Assembly: GCA_902767245.1 (NCBI GenBank)
Contig: CACXGO010000021.1
Location: 1-60,413 of the forward strand
Origin: an uncultured Erysipelotrichaceae bacterium
GTDB taxonomy: Bacteria; Bacillota_I; Bacilli_A; RF39; UBA660
DNA length: 60,413 bases
Reading direction: 5' to 3'
Shown piece after piece: positions 27,045 to 35,163 of this stretch (position 1 is the stretch's first letter; the number at the start of each line of letters is the position of its first letter). The notes beneath the pieces were generated by a model. The model did no database searches. It had not been told where the DNA came from and worked only from the letters and a program-made list of their open reading frames with translations. The translations under genes and the position numbers were made by a program.

Positions 27045-28013
27045 ATTTATCAAAAATGTCAATAATTTGTTTTTATCACAATTATTAAAAATAATATCAT
27101 ATATTAAATCAATAATTGGCATTTCAACTTTCTTATTTTTCAAAAGCTTATGAATTGATTTTAAAGTATATAATCCTTCAATTGTAGTGTTATTTATATA
27201 ATTATCGATTTCTTTTTTACTTAGACCACTACCTATCATATAACCAAAAGTAAAATTACGGCTTTTTTTACTTGTACAGGTAAGTAAAATATCACCAAAA
27301 CCAGCAAAAGATAAAATTGTTTTTTTAGAACCACCTAATGCTTTAATCAAGTTTTTTATATCATTTAATGACTCAGTAATAAACATTGCTTGAGTAGATT
27401 CAGGCATATTCATACCGGCTAAAATACCTGAGGCAATTGCAATGATATTTTTGACTGAACCACATATTTCAATACCTAAAATGTCGGTTGTTGATCTTAA
27501 TTTTAATGTATCATTTTGAAGTGTTTTCTTTAAGATATTTAATGTTTCTTTATTTTTGGTACCTAAACTAAGTCCAATTGGGACATTAGCAGCAATATCA
27601 ACTGCAAAAGATGGACCAGAAATGATAGCTAGTTTATTCGTTTTAATATATTTTTTAAAAACATCAGTTACAAATAAGCAAGTATCTTGTTCAATTCCTT
27701 TTGAACCAATACAAACATGCTGATCTTTTTTTATAATGCTTTTTAATTCTTTTGAAACATCATCAACAAAACCAGCAGGAACAGTAATTAAAATTAGTTT
27801 AGCTTCCTCAATTGCTTCTTTCATATTTGTTGTATATTTAAAATTTGAAGGAAGAATAACTCCTTTTAAAGAAATCTTATGCTCATGAAACTTTTCAAGC
27901 ATTTTTCTTTCTTCTTCAAACTTTGTCCATATAGTGACATCAATATTATTTTTATTAAACATCATTGCTAATGATAAACCATATGCACCTGAACCTAAGA
28001 TTGCTACTTTCAT
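27036..28013 (-). CDS. gpsA: Glycerol-3-phosphate dehydrogenase [NAD(P)+]
   Basis: A 325-aa cytoplasmic enzyme reducing dihydroxyacetone phosphate to sn-glycerol 3-phosphate for phospholipid synthesis. The Rossmann motif GSGAYG is at residues 7-12; GSKGIEQDT, SGPSFAVDIA, CGSVKNIIAIASG (with the catalytic Lys) and NTTIEGLYTLKSI are present. The ATG follows GGTGATAAT and an extended -10 box. In Bacillus gpsA lies elsewhere (near spoIVA). Length is normal. Confidence 0.95.
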   Translation of the reverse strand: MKVAILGSGAYGLSLAMMFNKNNIDVTIWTKFEEERKMLEKFHEHKISLKGVILPSNFKYTTNMKEAIEEAKLILITVPAGFVDDVSKELKSIIKKDQHVCIGSKGIEQDTCLFVTDVFKKYIKTNKLAIISGPSFAVDIAANVPIGLSLGTKNKETLNILKKTLQNDTLKLRSTTDILGIEICGSVKNIIAIASGILAGMNMPESTQAMFITESLNDIKNLIKALGGSKKTILSFAGFGDILLTCTSKKSRNFTFGYMIGSGLSKKEIDNYINNTTIEGLYTLKSIHKLLKNKKVEMPIIDLIYDIIFNNCDKNKLLTFLINKK

Positions 28014-28028
28014 ATTATCACCAATATT

Positions 28029-28037
28029 ATTTTACCA
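28029..28037 (-). promoter_or_regulatory. Extended -10 promoter of gpsA
   Basis: Reads TGGTAAAAT on the minus strand, 15 bases before the gpsA ATG, then TTGGTGA. Confidence 0.6.
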
Positions 28038-28090
28038 TTTATATGTAATTATTAAAATACTTTTTCATATAATTGAGTAGGTGATTTATT

Positions 28091-28318
28091 ATGCGATTAT
28101 CAGATTTACAAAATAAAGATGTAATAAATGTAAAAGATGGTAAAAAAATAGGAAATATTATTGATATAATTATAAATTTGGAAGGTAAGATGCAAAGCAT
28201 TGTTGTTGAGCAAACAAAAGGAATGAGAGTTTTTACAAGTAAAGAAGATATTGAAATCACATGGCAACAAATTGAAAAAATAGGGGAAGATGTAATTTTA
28301 GTAAAATTAACTATTTAA
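28091..28318 (+). CDS. ylmC: YlmC/YmxH-family PRC-barrel sporulation protein
   Basis: A 75-aa PRC-barrel protein: MRLSDLQNKDVINVKDGKKI, then GNIIDIIIN and the C-terminal WQQIEKIGEDVILVKL match the YlmC/YmxH family, found in spore formers. In Bacillus ylmC lies downstream of sigG, and here it is the next plus-strand gene after sigG with gpsA inserted between. Its biochemical role is not settled. The ATG follows GGTGA. uppP begins one base after its stop. Confidence 0.88.
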   Translation: MRLSDLQNKDVINVKDGKKIGNIIDIIINLEGKMQSIVVEQTKGMRVFTSKEDIEITWQQIEKIGEDVILVKLTI

Positions 28319-28319
28319 A

Positions 28320-29126
28320 ATGGAAATAATTAAAATAATAATCTACGGAATTATTGAAGGTATTACTGAATGGTTACCAATAAGCAGTACTGGCCATTTA
28401 ATAATTTTTGAACACTTATTAAATCTTCCTTTTAATGAAAATTTTATGAACACATTTCGAGTTATTATTCAATTTGGTGCAATTTTAGCAGTAATATTCA
28501 TTTATTTCAAAAAAATATGGCCATTTTCTAATAAAGGAAAATTTTTTATTGATGAAGATATTATAAAAATGTGGTTTAAAATACTAGTAGCATGTATCCC
28601 TGCAACAATAATTGGACTATTTTTTGATAATTTTTTTGAAAAATTATTCTATAATTATATTTCAGTTGCATTCGCTTTAATTATTGTTGGAATTATTTTT
28701 GTTATTATTGAAAATAAAAATTTTAACACAAATATTTATAGTATTAATGAAATAAATTATAATATGGCTTTAATTATTGGAATTTGTCAAGCAATAGCAG
28801 CTATTTTCCCTGGGGTTTCAAGATCAGGCGCAACAATAATTGGTGCAATAGTTTTAGGTGTTTCAAGAGAAATTGCTGCGGAATTCACCTTTTTTATGGC
28901 AATTCCTGTAATGTTTGGAGCAAGCCTATTAAAATTAATCAATTTTGGTTTTAATTTTGATAAAAAAGAAATAATTGCATTTATAATTGGATTAATTGTA
29001 TCTTTTCTTACTTCAATTGTGGCAATTAAATTTTTAATTAATTTTATTAAGAAACACGATTTTAAAGTTTTTGGTTATTATCGAATATTAATTGGATTAA
29101 TTATTTTATTACTTTTTATCATATAA
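28320..29126 (+). CDS. uppP: Undecaprenyl-diphosphatase UppP (BacA)
   Basis: A 268-aa polytopic membrane phosphatase that converts undecaprenyl diphosphate to the monophosphate carrier. Both consensus regions are present: EGITEWLPISSTGHLI near residue 12 and PGVSRSGATI near 165. It starts one base after the ylmC stop, and no ribosome site is seen in the 20 bases upstream, so translation probably depends on ribosomes finishing ylmC. Ends in a terminator shared with the PASTA gene. Confidence 0.94.
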   Translation: MEIIKIIIYGIIEGITEWLPISSTGHLIIFEHLLNLPFNENFMNTFRVIIQFGAILAVIFIYFKKIWPFSNKGKFFIDEDIIKMWFKILVACIPATIIGLFFDNFFEKLFYNYISVAFALIIVGIIFVIIENKNFNTNIYSINEINYNMALIIGICQAIAAIFPGVSRSGATIIGAIVLGVSREIAAEFTFFMAIPVMFGASLLKLINFGFNFDKKEIIAFIIGLIVSFLTSIVAIKFLINFIKKHDFKVFGYYRILIGLIILLLFII

Positions 29127-29149
29127 AAAAAGCAACAAATTGCTTTTTT
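29125..29149. terminator. Shared terminator between uppP and the PASTA gene
   Basis: A-run GCAA, loop CAAA, TTGC T-run; symmetric for both convergent genes and touching both stop codons. Confidence 0.88.
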
Positions 29150-30875
29150 ATTGCGATGTAATAATTACATTATATGTTTTACCTTGTGTTACTTTTGTTC
29201 CATCTTTTACCTGACTATTTTCATGAATATAACCAGCACGAGGATAAGTATTACTTTTTTTATAACTAAAAACAAAATTAACATCAGGATAGTTTTTTGC
29301 AAAATATGTTTTTAAGGTGTTAGCTGTCGCACTAGCATTGCCTAAAGTTAATTGTGATTCAAATATTTGAACCGTAAATGTTTTAGCAGTTCCTTTACTT
29401 AATGTAATAATAAGTGATGTTCCACTTATAACACTAGAACCAGCTTTCTTGTTTTGGCTTACAGCAACATCCTTTGATGTAGTAGAGTATGAGCCATATG
29501 TAAATGAACAAGAAAGTCCTATATTTTTACATGAAGATGTTATTTCCGACTTTGATTTACCAACATAGTTTGGAATTGTTACCGCTTTTCCGTTAGAAAT
29601 AGTTACAATAATAGGAACATTTTCATCTATTAAATCATTAGGAGATAAGGAGAATTTAATAATATTACCTTTGCTAACATTATTATTAAACTCATATTCT
29701 TCTTCATATTTAACATTATATGTATTGGCCCATTTTCTAAATTCACTTAATGATTTAAATGAAAGCATTTTTAATGCACCTTTAGAAGTAGTAACTTTTA
29801 CCAGTGTTCCTTCAGATATTTCTTCATTTTCTTTATAGTTTGCGCTAATTACTTTTCCTGCTTCAATTTTATTGTTATAGGCATCAGTTAATTCAATTTT
29901 TAAATTATTATCTGTAATCCATTTAATTACTTCAGAAATAGTCATTTTAGTTAAATCTGGAACTAAAATTTTATTTCCTTTTGAAACAGTTAAAATAACT
30001 TTAGTATCAAAAGGTTTAATAATCTCGTTTTCTTTTACAGATTGAGAAATAACAACATCTTTGTTTTCATTACTAAAATCATATTTGATTTCATAATTAA
30101 TACCATTTTGTTCTAAATATAGAGTAGCATCAAAAATATTTTTACCAACTAATGAAATCATAGTAATTTCTGATAGTTCACTTTTTTTACCTAATGAAAC
30201 AACAATTTTTACTTCTTCATTTCTTCTAATTTCACCACTTACACTTTGAGTTAAAACAATTCCTTTTTGATTATAATCATTTACTTCATAATCAATTTTA
30301 ACATTATTTAAATGTAAATCAGTAATATCATTTAAAAGTAAACTTATATCTTGCCCAACATATGAAGAAAGTACCACAGTTTTATCATAATTAATACCAT
30401 TAGAAATAGTTACGTTTAATTTTTCAATTTCTTTGACATCAATATTAAATTGATCTTGAGCAAAAATATTATTTTCTTTAAATGAATCACTGAACTCATA
30501 GGTTTGCACTAATTCAACTTTATTTTTAGAAGCCCATTCAACTGCTTCACTAATATTTTTGCCTATAAAATTAGGTACCAAATTTTCAGTTCTTGCTACT
30601 GTTTTTCCAGTATTAATAAGAAAAAAAGTACCAATTCCAAATACCAAAACCATTACTGAATTCAAAATATTAAACTCTGATTTTTTCGATCCAATTCTAA
30701 TTTGATTTATAACTGCTAGAATGGAAGTCATAACTAAAAGCCCAATAATTAAAGCAAGAAGCTTAAAATTTGAAAAATTTCTTTTATAAAGAACAATATA
30801 TACTGCAAAAGCCAAAACTAATACAAGTACAACTATTGATATAATTAAACCATAATTCTTTTTTCCTTTATTCAT
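29148..30875 (-). CDS. Membrane protein with six PASTA-like domains, no kinase
   Basis: A 575-aa protein with three helices in the first 90 residues (about 9-29, 37-58 and 68-87) and then about six PASTA-like repeats of 60-65 residues, each ending in a motif such as VTISNG, IVVSLG or VTTSKG, with LVPDLTKMTISEVI and VTIPNYVGKSKSEI as good matches. A last 75-residue segment may be a degraded seventh. PASTA domains bind muropeptides or lipid II and normally belong to Ser/Thr kinases or penicillin-binding proteins; neither catalytic domain is present. It could sense wall precursors or partner a kinase encoded elsewhere. The ATG follows TTGGTGATGAT. Confidence 0.78.
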   Translation of the reverse strand: MNKGKKNYGLIISIVVLVLVLAFAVYIVLYKRNFSNFKLLALIIGLLVMTSILAVINQIRIGSKKSEFNILNSVMVLVFGIGTFFLINTGKTVARTENLVPNFIGKNISEAVEWASKNKVELVQTYEFSDSFKENNIFAQDQFNIDVKEIEKLNVTISNGINYDKTVVLSSYVGQDISLLLNDITDLHLNNVKIDYEVNDYNQKGIVLTQSVSGEIRRNEEVKIVVSLGKKSELSEITMISLVGKNIFDATLYLEQNGINYEIKYDFSNENKDVVISQSVKENEIIKPFDTKVILTVSKGNKILVPDLTKMTISEVIKWITDNNLKIELTDAYNNKIEAGKVISANYKENEEISEGTLVKVTTSKGALKMLSFKSLSEFRKWANTYNVKYEEEYEFNNNVSKGNIIKFSLSPNDLIDENVPIIVTISNGKAVTIPNYVGKSKSEITSSCKNIGLSCSFTYGSYSTTSKDVAVSQNKKAGSSVISGTSLIITLSKGTAKTFTVQIFESQLTLGNASATANTLKTYFAKNYPDVNFVFSYKKSNTYPRAGYIHENSQVKDGTKVTQGKTYNVIITSQ

Positions 30876-30982
30876 ATCATCACCAATCTAATTATATCTT
30901 ATTTTCGTTAAAATAAAAAGATTTATATAAAATATTGTAAATAAAACTTTATTTTTTGAATATATTATAATAAGTTGTCAAT

Positions 30983-31011
30983 TTGACAATCTATTGAATT
31001 TTTGATAAAAT
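30983..31011 (+). promoter_or_regulatory. Strong promoter of the OLE-like RNA with -35 palindrome
   Basis: TTGACA (30983-30988), 17-base spacer, TAAAAT (31006-31011) preceded by TGA, a near-consensus housekeeping promoter with an extended -10. The -35 lies in a 7-1-7 perfect inverted repeat (30975-30989, TTGTCAA T TTGACAA), which could be an operator. Predicted start near 31018. Confidence 0.82.
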
Positions 31012-31017
31012 TTACTT

Positions 31018-31587
31018 TGTTAGTGGCACATTATTCTAGTCACTTCTAATTGTTATGGAGACGGGGCTAAAAATCCGTTGAAGAGCATATATTTCACCTT
31101 TTGGTTTTTGCTTCTTACGCCCAGTTTGGGGTGATAGCTGAAAGGAATGAATTATTGGGCTCTCATAATGGCATATGAGCAAGTTCCAATAATTTGAACG
31201 TCTATTTTATAGACAAAACCTACTAGGTGGCGAATAGTTGCGAGTAGTGTAGCTTGTCTTGAGTGAATGTTGGGGATAATTAGCAACATTTTAAATATAT
31301 GCGGCCACATATATTTAATCTACAAATTTGAAACAGCCTTTGCAAAAAAGAATAAGTAACAATTAAGTGTTTGAGGAAAACTCCTAGGAATGTGTATAGG
31401 TAAGGATTGCAGTGCGAACTAAGTGGTAATCAAGTCATATAGATGGAAACACTATATTAAGTTTTTTAAAGGGGAACCGCTTTTGGGTAACTGAAAGTAA
31501 AACTTAGAGAAATTCTACTTGACCTATGTCGCAAAGTTTACTTCTTATACGCCATTATTTATTAATTAGAGCACAGCTCTTTTTTTA
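31018..31587 (+). ncRNA. ole: OLE (ornate large extremophilic) RNA, putative
   Basis: No gene fits this 570-base stretch, which is far less AT-rich than other intergenic DNA, has its own consensus promoter and ends in an intrinsic terminator. Several helices can be seen: ATTATTGG (31151) with CCAATAAT (31186) enclosing CTCATA/TATGAG, GTCTAT/ATAGAC (31200-31214), AATGTTG/CAACATT (31266-31290) and AAATATATG/CATATATTT (31293-31316). The gene 10 bases downstream is an OapA homologue, the membrane partner that is normally encoded beside OLE RNA, and the length fits OLE (about 600 bases). OLE RNA forms a membrane ribonucleoprotein linked to stress tolerance in Bacillota. The call rests on size, structure and neighbour, as I could not run the Rfam model RF01071. 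Confidence 0.8.
31568..31587 (+). terminator. Terminator of the OLE-like RNA
   Basis: AGAGC, loop ACA, GCTCT, then seven T. The ribosome site GGTGA of oapA begins four bases later, so oapA depends on read-through or on a promoter within the RNA gene. Confidence 0.85.
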
Positions 31588-31597
31588 TAGGTGAAGT

Positions 31598-32164
31598 ATG
31601 AAAAAATATGTTCAAATTTTAAAAAATGATGATAAAAAACACAAAAAAAATAAAAATAATGGATGGATAGTATTAATTACTATTTTATCTTTCATTATTT
31701 CTTTAGTATTTTCGTTTATAGCCGAAACAGTTTTACCTGATGTTAATATAATTTTAGGTATCATTTTGATTTTTTGTTTTATTTTAATTGGTGTACTATT
31801 TGACATGATTGGAGTTGCGGTTGCATCTGCAAATGAGGCACCATTTCATTCAATGGCAAGTCAAAAGGTAAAAGGAGCAGTAACTGCTATAAAAATGATT
31901 AAAAATGCTAGTAAAGTATCATCATTTTGTAATGATGTTATTGGTGATATATGTGGTATTATTTCAGGATCTGCAGGTATTACTATTTCCTTGAAAATTG
32001 GAAATTATTTAAATATAGATCAGCTAATTTTGACATTATTAGTAACTGCTTTAATTGCCGCAATGACGATAGGTGGTAAAGCAATTGGAAAAAGTATTGC
32101 CTTAAATAAAAGCAATATGATTCTTTATGAAACTGCAAAAATATTAAGTATTTTAAAAAAATAG
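31598..32164 (+). CDS. oapA: OLE-associated membrane protein OapA
   Basis: A 188-aa membrane protein with a Lys/Asn-rich cytoplasmic N terminus and about four helices (about 22-41, 49-75, 118-136, 141-160). The central conserved block is HSMASQKVKGAVTAIKMIKN followed by SSFCNDVIGDICGI, which contains a D-x3-D motif (Asp113/Asp117). OapA of Bacillus halodurans carries a D-x3-D motif (D104/D108 as I recall), mutation of which gives a dominant phenotype. OapA binds OLE RNA and brings it to the membrane. It lies directly after the putative OLE RNA. The stop is in a terminator stem. Confidence 0.82.
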   Translation: MKKYVQILKNDDKKHKKNKNNGWIVLITILSFIISLVFSFIAETVLPDVNIILGIILIFCFILIGVLFDMIGVAVASANEAPFHSMASQKVKGAVTAIKMIKNASKVSSFCNDVIGDICGIISGSAGITISLKIGNYLNIDQLILTLLVTALIAAMTIGGKAIGKSIALNKSNMILYETAKILSILKK

Positions 32165-32188
32165 TTTATTTGACATGAGCTATTTTTT
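32155..32188 (+). terminator. Terminator overlapping the oapA stop
   Basis: AAAAAATAGTT pairs with AGCTATTTTTT across a 12-base loop; the stop TAG is in the first arm. Confidence 0.75.
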
Positions 32189-32222
32189 ATTATATAATTT
32201 ATTGTGAAATGAGGTAAATTTT

Positions 32223-32651
32223 ATGAATTTAGATGAACGTAAAGAAGCAATAAAAGAAATAGAAAAAATTAAAAAATTAGAATACAAATCAGGAGTAAAG
32301 AGCCATCATTATACTGCCAAAGAAGTAGTTATGGCAATATTAGTTGGTGGCAGTTTAGCTAGTTATATTGTGCAAAAAGGTGTTGAACCAATTGCAAATC
32401 TTGAAGCTCTTCCAAGTAATGGTTACTTAGAAGAAAGTTGGATTTGGATAAAACAAGTATTTTTACCAAAACTACGTAGTTTTCCAGAACTTTGGAATGC
32501 TATTAAGCCAAATAATAGTTTGGAAGGATTTACAGCTGCAACAACCGCTTTATTTGCAGGAGCTGGAATGTGGTTTCATCATAAAAAAGCTTTATTAAAA
32601 AAGCAACTAGATAAAGAACAAAGTGAAGAAATAAAAGGTTTGGGGAGATAA
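32223..32651 (+). CDS. Hypothetical protein with two hydrophobic segments
   Basis: A 142-aa protein I do not recognise. It has a charged, helical N terminus (DERKEAIKEIEKIKKLEYKS), a hydrophobic stretch at about 36-50 (VVMAILVGGSLASYIV), a Trp-rich middle, and a second hydrophobic stretch at about 104-118 (AATTALFAGAGMWF), so it may be membrane-associated. A TATAAT at 32193-32198 and GAGG before the ATG serve it. One base separates its stop from the next small gene, so the two are a pair lying between oapA and holA. Confidence 0.6.
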   Translation: MNLDERKEAIKEIEKIKKLEYKSGVKSHHYTAKEVVMAILVGGSLASYIVQKGVEPIANLEALPSNGYLEESWIWIKQVFLPKLRSFPELWNAIKPNNSLEGFTAATTALFAGAGMWFHHKKALLKKQLDKEQSEEIKGLGR

Positions 32652-32652
32652 T

Positions 32653-32877
32653 ATGAAGTTTGAAATTGGAGATATCATAACATTAGCTGATGATAAAGAT
32701 TATGTAATAAGTTGTGCTAAAAATTATGAAGGTAATTTATATATGTTATTAATAGAAATGCCTGATTATAAATCATTTAAGTATGTAAAAGTTATTGATA
32801 AAAGTAATTTAGAAGAATTAGAAGATATTGAATTAATTGAAAAATTATCAGCATTATTTACAAAAACTGAAGATTAA
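32653..32877 (+). CDS. Small hypothetical protein (DUF1292-like)
   Basis: A 74-aa acidic soluble protein beginning MKFEIGDIITLADDKDYVI, with a beta-rich pattern similar in size and style to DUF1292/YrzB-type small proteins, though I cannot confirm the family. GGGGAG in the end of the preceding gene is its ribosome site. Its stop codon forms the loop of a terminator, so it ends the small operon. Function unknown. Confidence 0.6.
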   Translation: MKFEIGDIITLADDKDYVISCAKNYEGNLYMLLIEMPDYKSFKYVKVIDKSNLEELEDIELIEKLSALFTKTED

Positions 32878-32893
32878 ATTGATCTTCTTTTTT
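32869..32893 (+). terminator. Terminator with stop codon in the loop
   Basis: GAAGAT, loop TAAATTG containing the stop TAA, ATCTTC, then six T. Confidence 0.85.
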
Positions 32894-32914
32894 ATTGTTT
32901 AATTACATTAAAAT

Positions 32915-32923
32915 TGATATAAT
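32915..32923 (+). promoter_or_regulatory. Extended -10 promoter of holA
   Basis: TGATATAAT, exact TGN-TATAAT, 17 bases before the ATG at 32940. Confidence 0.7.
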
Positions 32924-32939
32924 AAATTTGGTGATAAAG

Positions 32940-33872
32940 ATGATTTATTTATTTTATGGCCTTGAAAAATTTTTTATAAATGAAGAAATTAAGAAAATTC
33001 AAAATTCAAATCAAATAGATGAATATAGTATTTCAAAATTTGATGCCAACCAAGATAATATAGATAACATTATTTTGGATGCAATTTCCATGTCTTTATT
33101 TGGTACAAGAAGATTAATTATTATTGAAAATGCTTATTTTTTTACATCTGATAAAGTAGAGGATGATGTTTCTTCAAAACTTGAAAAATTTTTAAATAAT
33201 TATAATCAAAATAATGTAATAATATTTGCTCTTAATAATGAAAAATTAGATGAAAGAAAAAAATTAACAAAACTCATAAAAAAGGTTGCAAAAGTCATAG
33301 AATGTAACAATAAAAAAGATAGTAAAGAGCTTATAAAAGACTTATTAAAAGATTATCATATCGATTATAAAAATATTGAAAATATTAAAAATAAATTAAA
33401 TAATCAAAGTGAATTAGTAAATTCAGAAATTGAAAAATTGATTACTTATAAAGAAAATAAAGAAATTACCGAAGATGATATAAATAATGTAATATGTGAC
33501 TACCCTAAAATCGATTTTTTTGAATTTATTGACAACATTATTAATAAAAACATAAAAGAAAGTATTAAAACATATGAAGAACTCTTAAAATTAAAAGAAG
33601 AACCCATTAAAATAATTGTTACACTAGCTAATCAATTTAGACTTATGTATCAGGCAAAAAAATTAAATCAAAATGGATATTCAGAAAAAGATATTGCATC
33701 AGAAATTGGAGAACATCCATATCGTGTAAAATTAGCGATTTTAAAAGCTAAAAACTATTCTGATAGTGATTTATTAGAAAATTTAAAAAAGCTTGGAGAA
33801 ATAAATATAAATGCCAAAAAAGGACTTGTTGATAGTGCAAATGCTTTAGAATTATTTATTTTAGACATTTAA
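32940..33872 (+). CDS. holA: DNA polymerase III delta subunit
   Basis: A 310-aa clamp-loader subunit that opens the sliding clamp. The start MIYLFYGLEKFFINEEIKKI matches the family N terminus (LxYGxExxL), and the domain order and end with PYRVKLAILKAKNYSD and the final DSANALELFILDI fit HolA. No Walker motif, as expected for delta. It is slightly shorter than usual (about 340 aa). A longer frame upstream runs through the promoter, so the ATG at 32940 after GGTGA is used. It ends in a terminator shared with rarA. Confidence 0.88.
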   Translation: MIYLFYGLEKFFINEEIKKIQNSNQIDEYSISKFDANQDNIDNIILDAISMSLFGTRRLIIIENAYFFTSDKVEDDVSSKLEKFLNNYNQNNVIIFALNNEKLDERKKLTKLIKKVAKVIECNNKKDSKELIKDLLKDYHIDYKNIENIKNKLNNQSELVNSEIEKLITYKENKEITEDDINNVICDYPKIDFFEFIDNIINKNIKESIKTYEELLKLKEEPIKIIVTLANQFRLMYQAKKLNQNGYSEKDIASEIGEHPYRVKLAILKAKNYSDSDLLENLKKLGEININAKKGLVDSANALELFILDI

Positions 33873-33895
33873 AAAAAGACATAAGTCTTTTTTTA
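33871..33895. terminator. Shared terminator between holA and rarA
   Basis: A7 GAC, loop ATAA, GTC T7, contiguous with both stop codons. Confidence 0.9.
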
Positions 33896-35101
33896 TGGGT
33901 TTACTTTTTCGATAGCTTCATAAATGTTTTTTAATGTTTGTTCATTTTTACTTGTTTCTTTTGGAACATAATATTTTTTACCAACAAGTTTATCAGGCAT
34001 ATATTGTTGTTTTACAATCGCATTTTTATAATTATGAGGATATTTATAATCTTTTGATGTTGTTCTTAAATGACTCGGAACTTTCCCAGTATCAATTGTT
34101 TCGACATCTTTTATAGCTTCATCAATTGCTAATATTGCACTATTAGATTTTGGAGATAAGCACATTTCAATAACAATTTCTCCTAAAGGAATTCTAGCTT
34201 CCGGAAATCCTAAGCGTTCACAAATATTAATTACAGCATCCACTTTGGGGCCAATTGAAGGATTGGCAAGACCAATATCCTCATATGCTATAACACTAAG
34301 TCGCCTTAAAATAATATCTAAGTCTTCAGCAATAATCAGTTTTGCTAAATAATGTAAAGCGGCATTTACGTGACTCCCACGAATAGATTTCTGAAATGCA
34401 CTTATTGTATCATAATAACCATCGTCATTTTTATCAATAGTAATCGAAGGTTTATTATTTATTATTTTGACAAGATCAATATCAATTTTATTATCGTTTG
34501 AACAAGTATAGGCAACCTCTAATAAATTTAAAGCAAATCTTAAATCTCCATTAGAGAGTTTAGCAATATAATCTTTTGCTTTTGCTGTAATTTTAATATT
34601 TTCTAAATAGGGAATAGCTTTATCTAACCCTTCTAAAACATCTTCAGTTGAAAGAGGTTTTAGTTCAAATATTTGACATCTACTTCTAATTGCACTATTA
34701 ATACTATGATATGGATTAGCAGTAGTCATCCCAACCAAAGTAATAAGACCACTTTCAAGATGAGGAAGAAGTAAATCTTGTTTATCTTTATTTAAGCGAT
34801 GGATTTCATCCATTAAAATAACAAGCCCATGGTCTTCTTTGGCTTCATTAATTGCTTCATCAAAGTCTTTTTTGTTATTAATTGTTGCATTTAAAAGTTT
34901 ATATTTTAGATTAAGCTCATTTACAATTGCCAAAGCAATACTTGTTTTACCAATTCCTGGATTTCCATATAAAATCATTGAAAAAATATGATTATGTTTA
35001 ACCATATTATAAATAACATGATTTTCACTTACTAAATGCTTTTGACCAACTATGTCGCTTAATTTTTGAGGACGCATTTTTATTGCTAATAAATCTTGCA
35101 T
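33893..35101 (-). CDS. rarA: Replication-associated recombination ATPase RarA/MgsA
   Basis: A 402-aa AAA+ ATPase acting at stalled replication forks. The N terminus MRPQKLSDIVGQKHL, Walker A GNPGIGKTS, Walker B LVILMDEIHR, sensor GMTTANPYHSINSAIRSRCQ and the C-terminal tetramerisation region ending near MPDKLVGKKYYVP are all present. Length slightly below usual (about 420-450 aa). GGTGATACT before the ATG. It is divergent from xerD with a very small shared promoter region. Confidence 0.94.
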   Translation of the reverse strand: MQDLLAIKMRPQKLSDIVGQKHLVSENHVIYNMVKHNHIFSMILYGNPGIGKTSIALAIVNELNLKYKLLNATINNKKDFDEAINEAKEDHGLVILMDEIHRLNKDKQDLLLPHLESGLITLVGMTTANPYHSINSAIRSRCQIFELKPLSTEDVLEGLDKAIPYLENIKITAKAKDYIAKLSNGDLRFALNLLEVAYTCSNDNKIDIDLVKIINNKPSITIDKNDDGYYDTISAFQKSIRGSHVNAALHYLAKLIIAEDLDIILRRLSVIAYEDIGLANPSIGPKVDAVINICERLGFPEARIPLGEIVIEMCLSPKSNSAILAIDEAIKDVETIDTGKVPSHLRTTSKDYKYPHNYKNAIVKQQYMPDKLVGKKYYVPKETSKNEQTLKNIYEAIEKVNP

Positions 35102-35116
35102 AGTATCACCAAAAAC

Positions 35117-35149
35117 ATTATAGCAAAATTAATCTTTTTTTGCTATAAT
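35117..35149. promoter_or_regulatory. Divergent extended -10 promoters of rarA and xerD
   Basis: TGCTATAAT reads on the plus strand at 35141-35149 (xerD) and on the minus strand at 35117-35125 (rarA). The two identical boxes face outward with 15 bases between, so polymerase could hardly hold both at once. Confidence 0.72.
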
Positions 35150-35163
35150 GGAGTAGGGATTAT

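Noticed and set aside
31018-31587. RNase P RNA, tmRNA or a riboswitch
   Set aside because: The tract is too long for a riboswitch, the universal RNase P elements were not found, and no tmRNA tag frame or tRNA-like ends are visible. The OapA neighbour favours OLE RNA.
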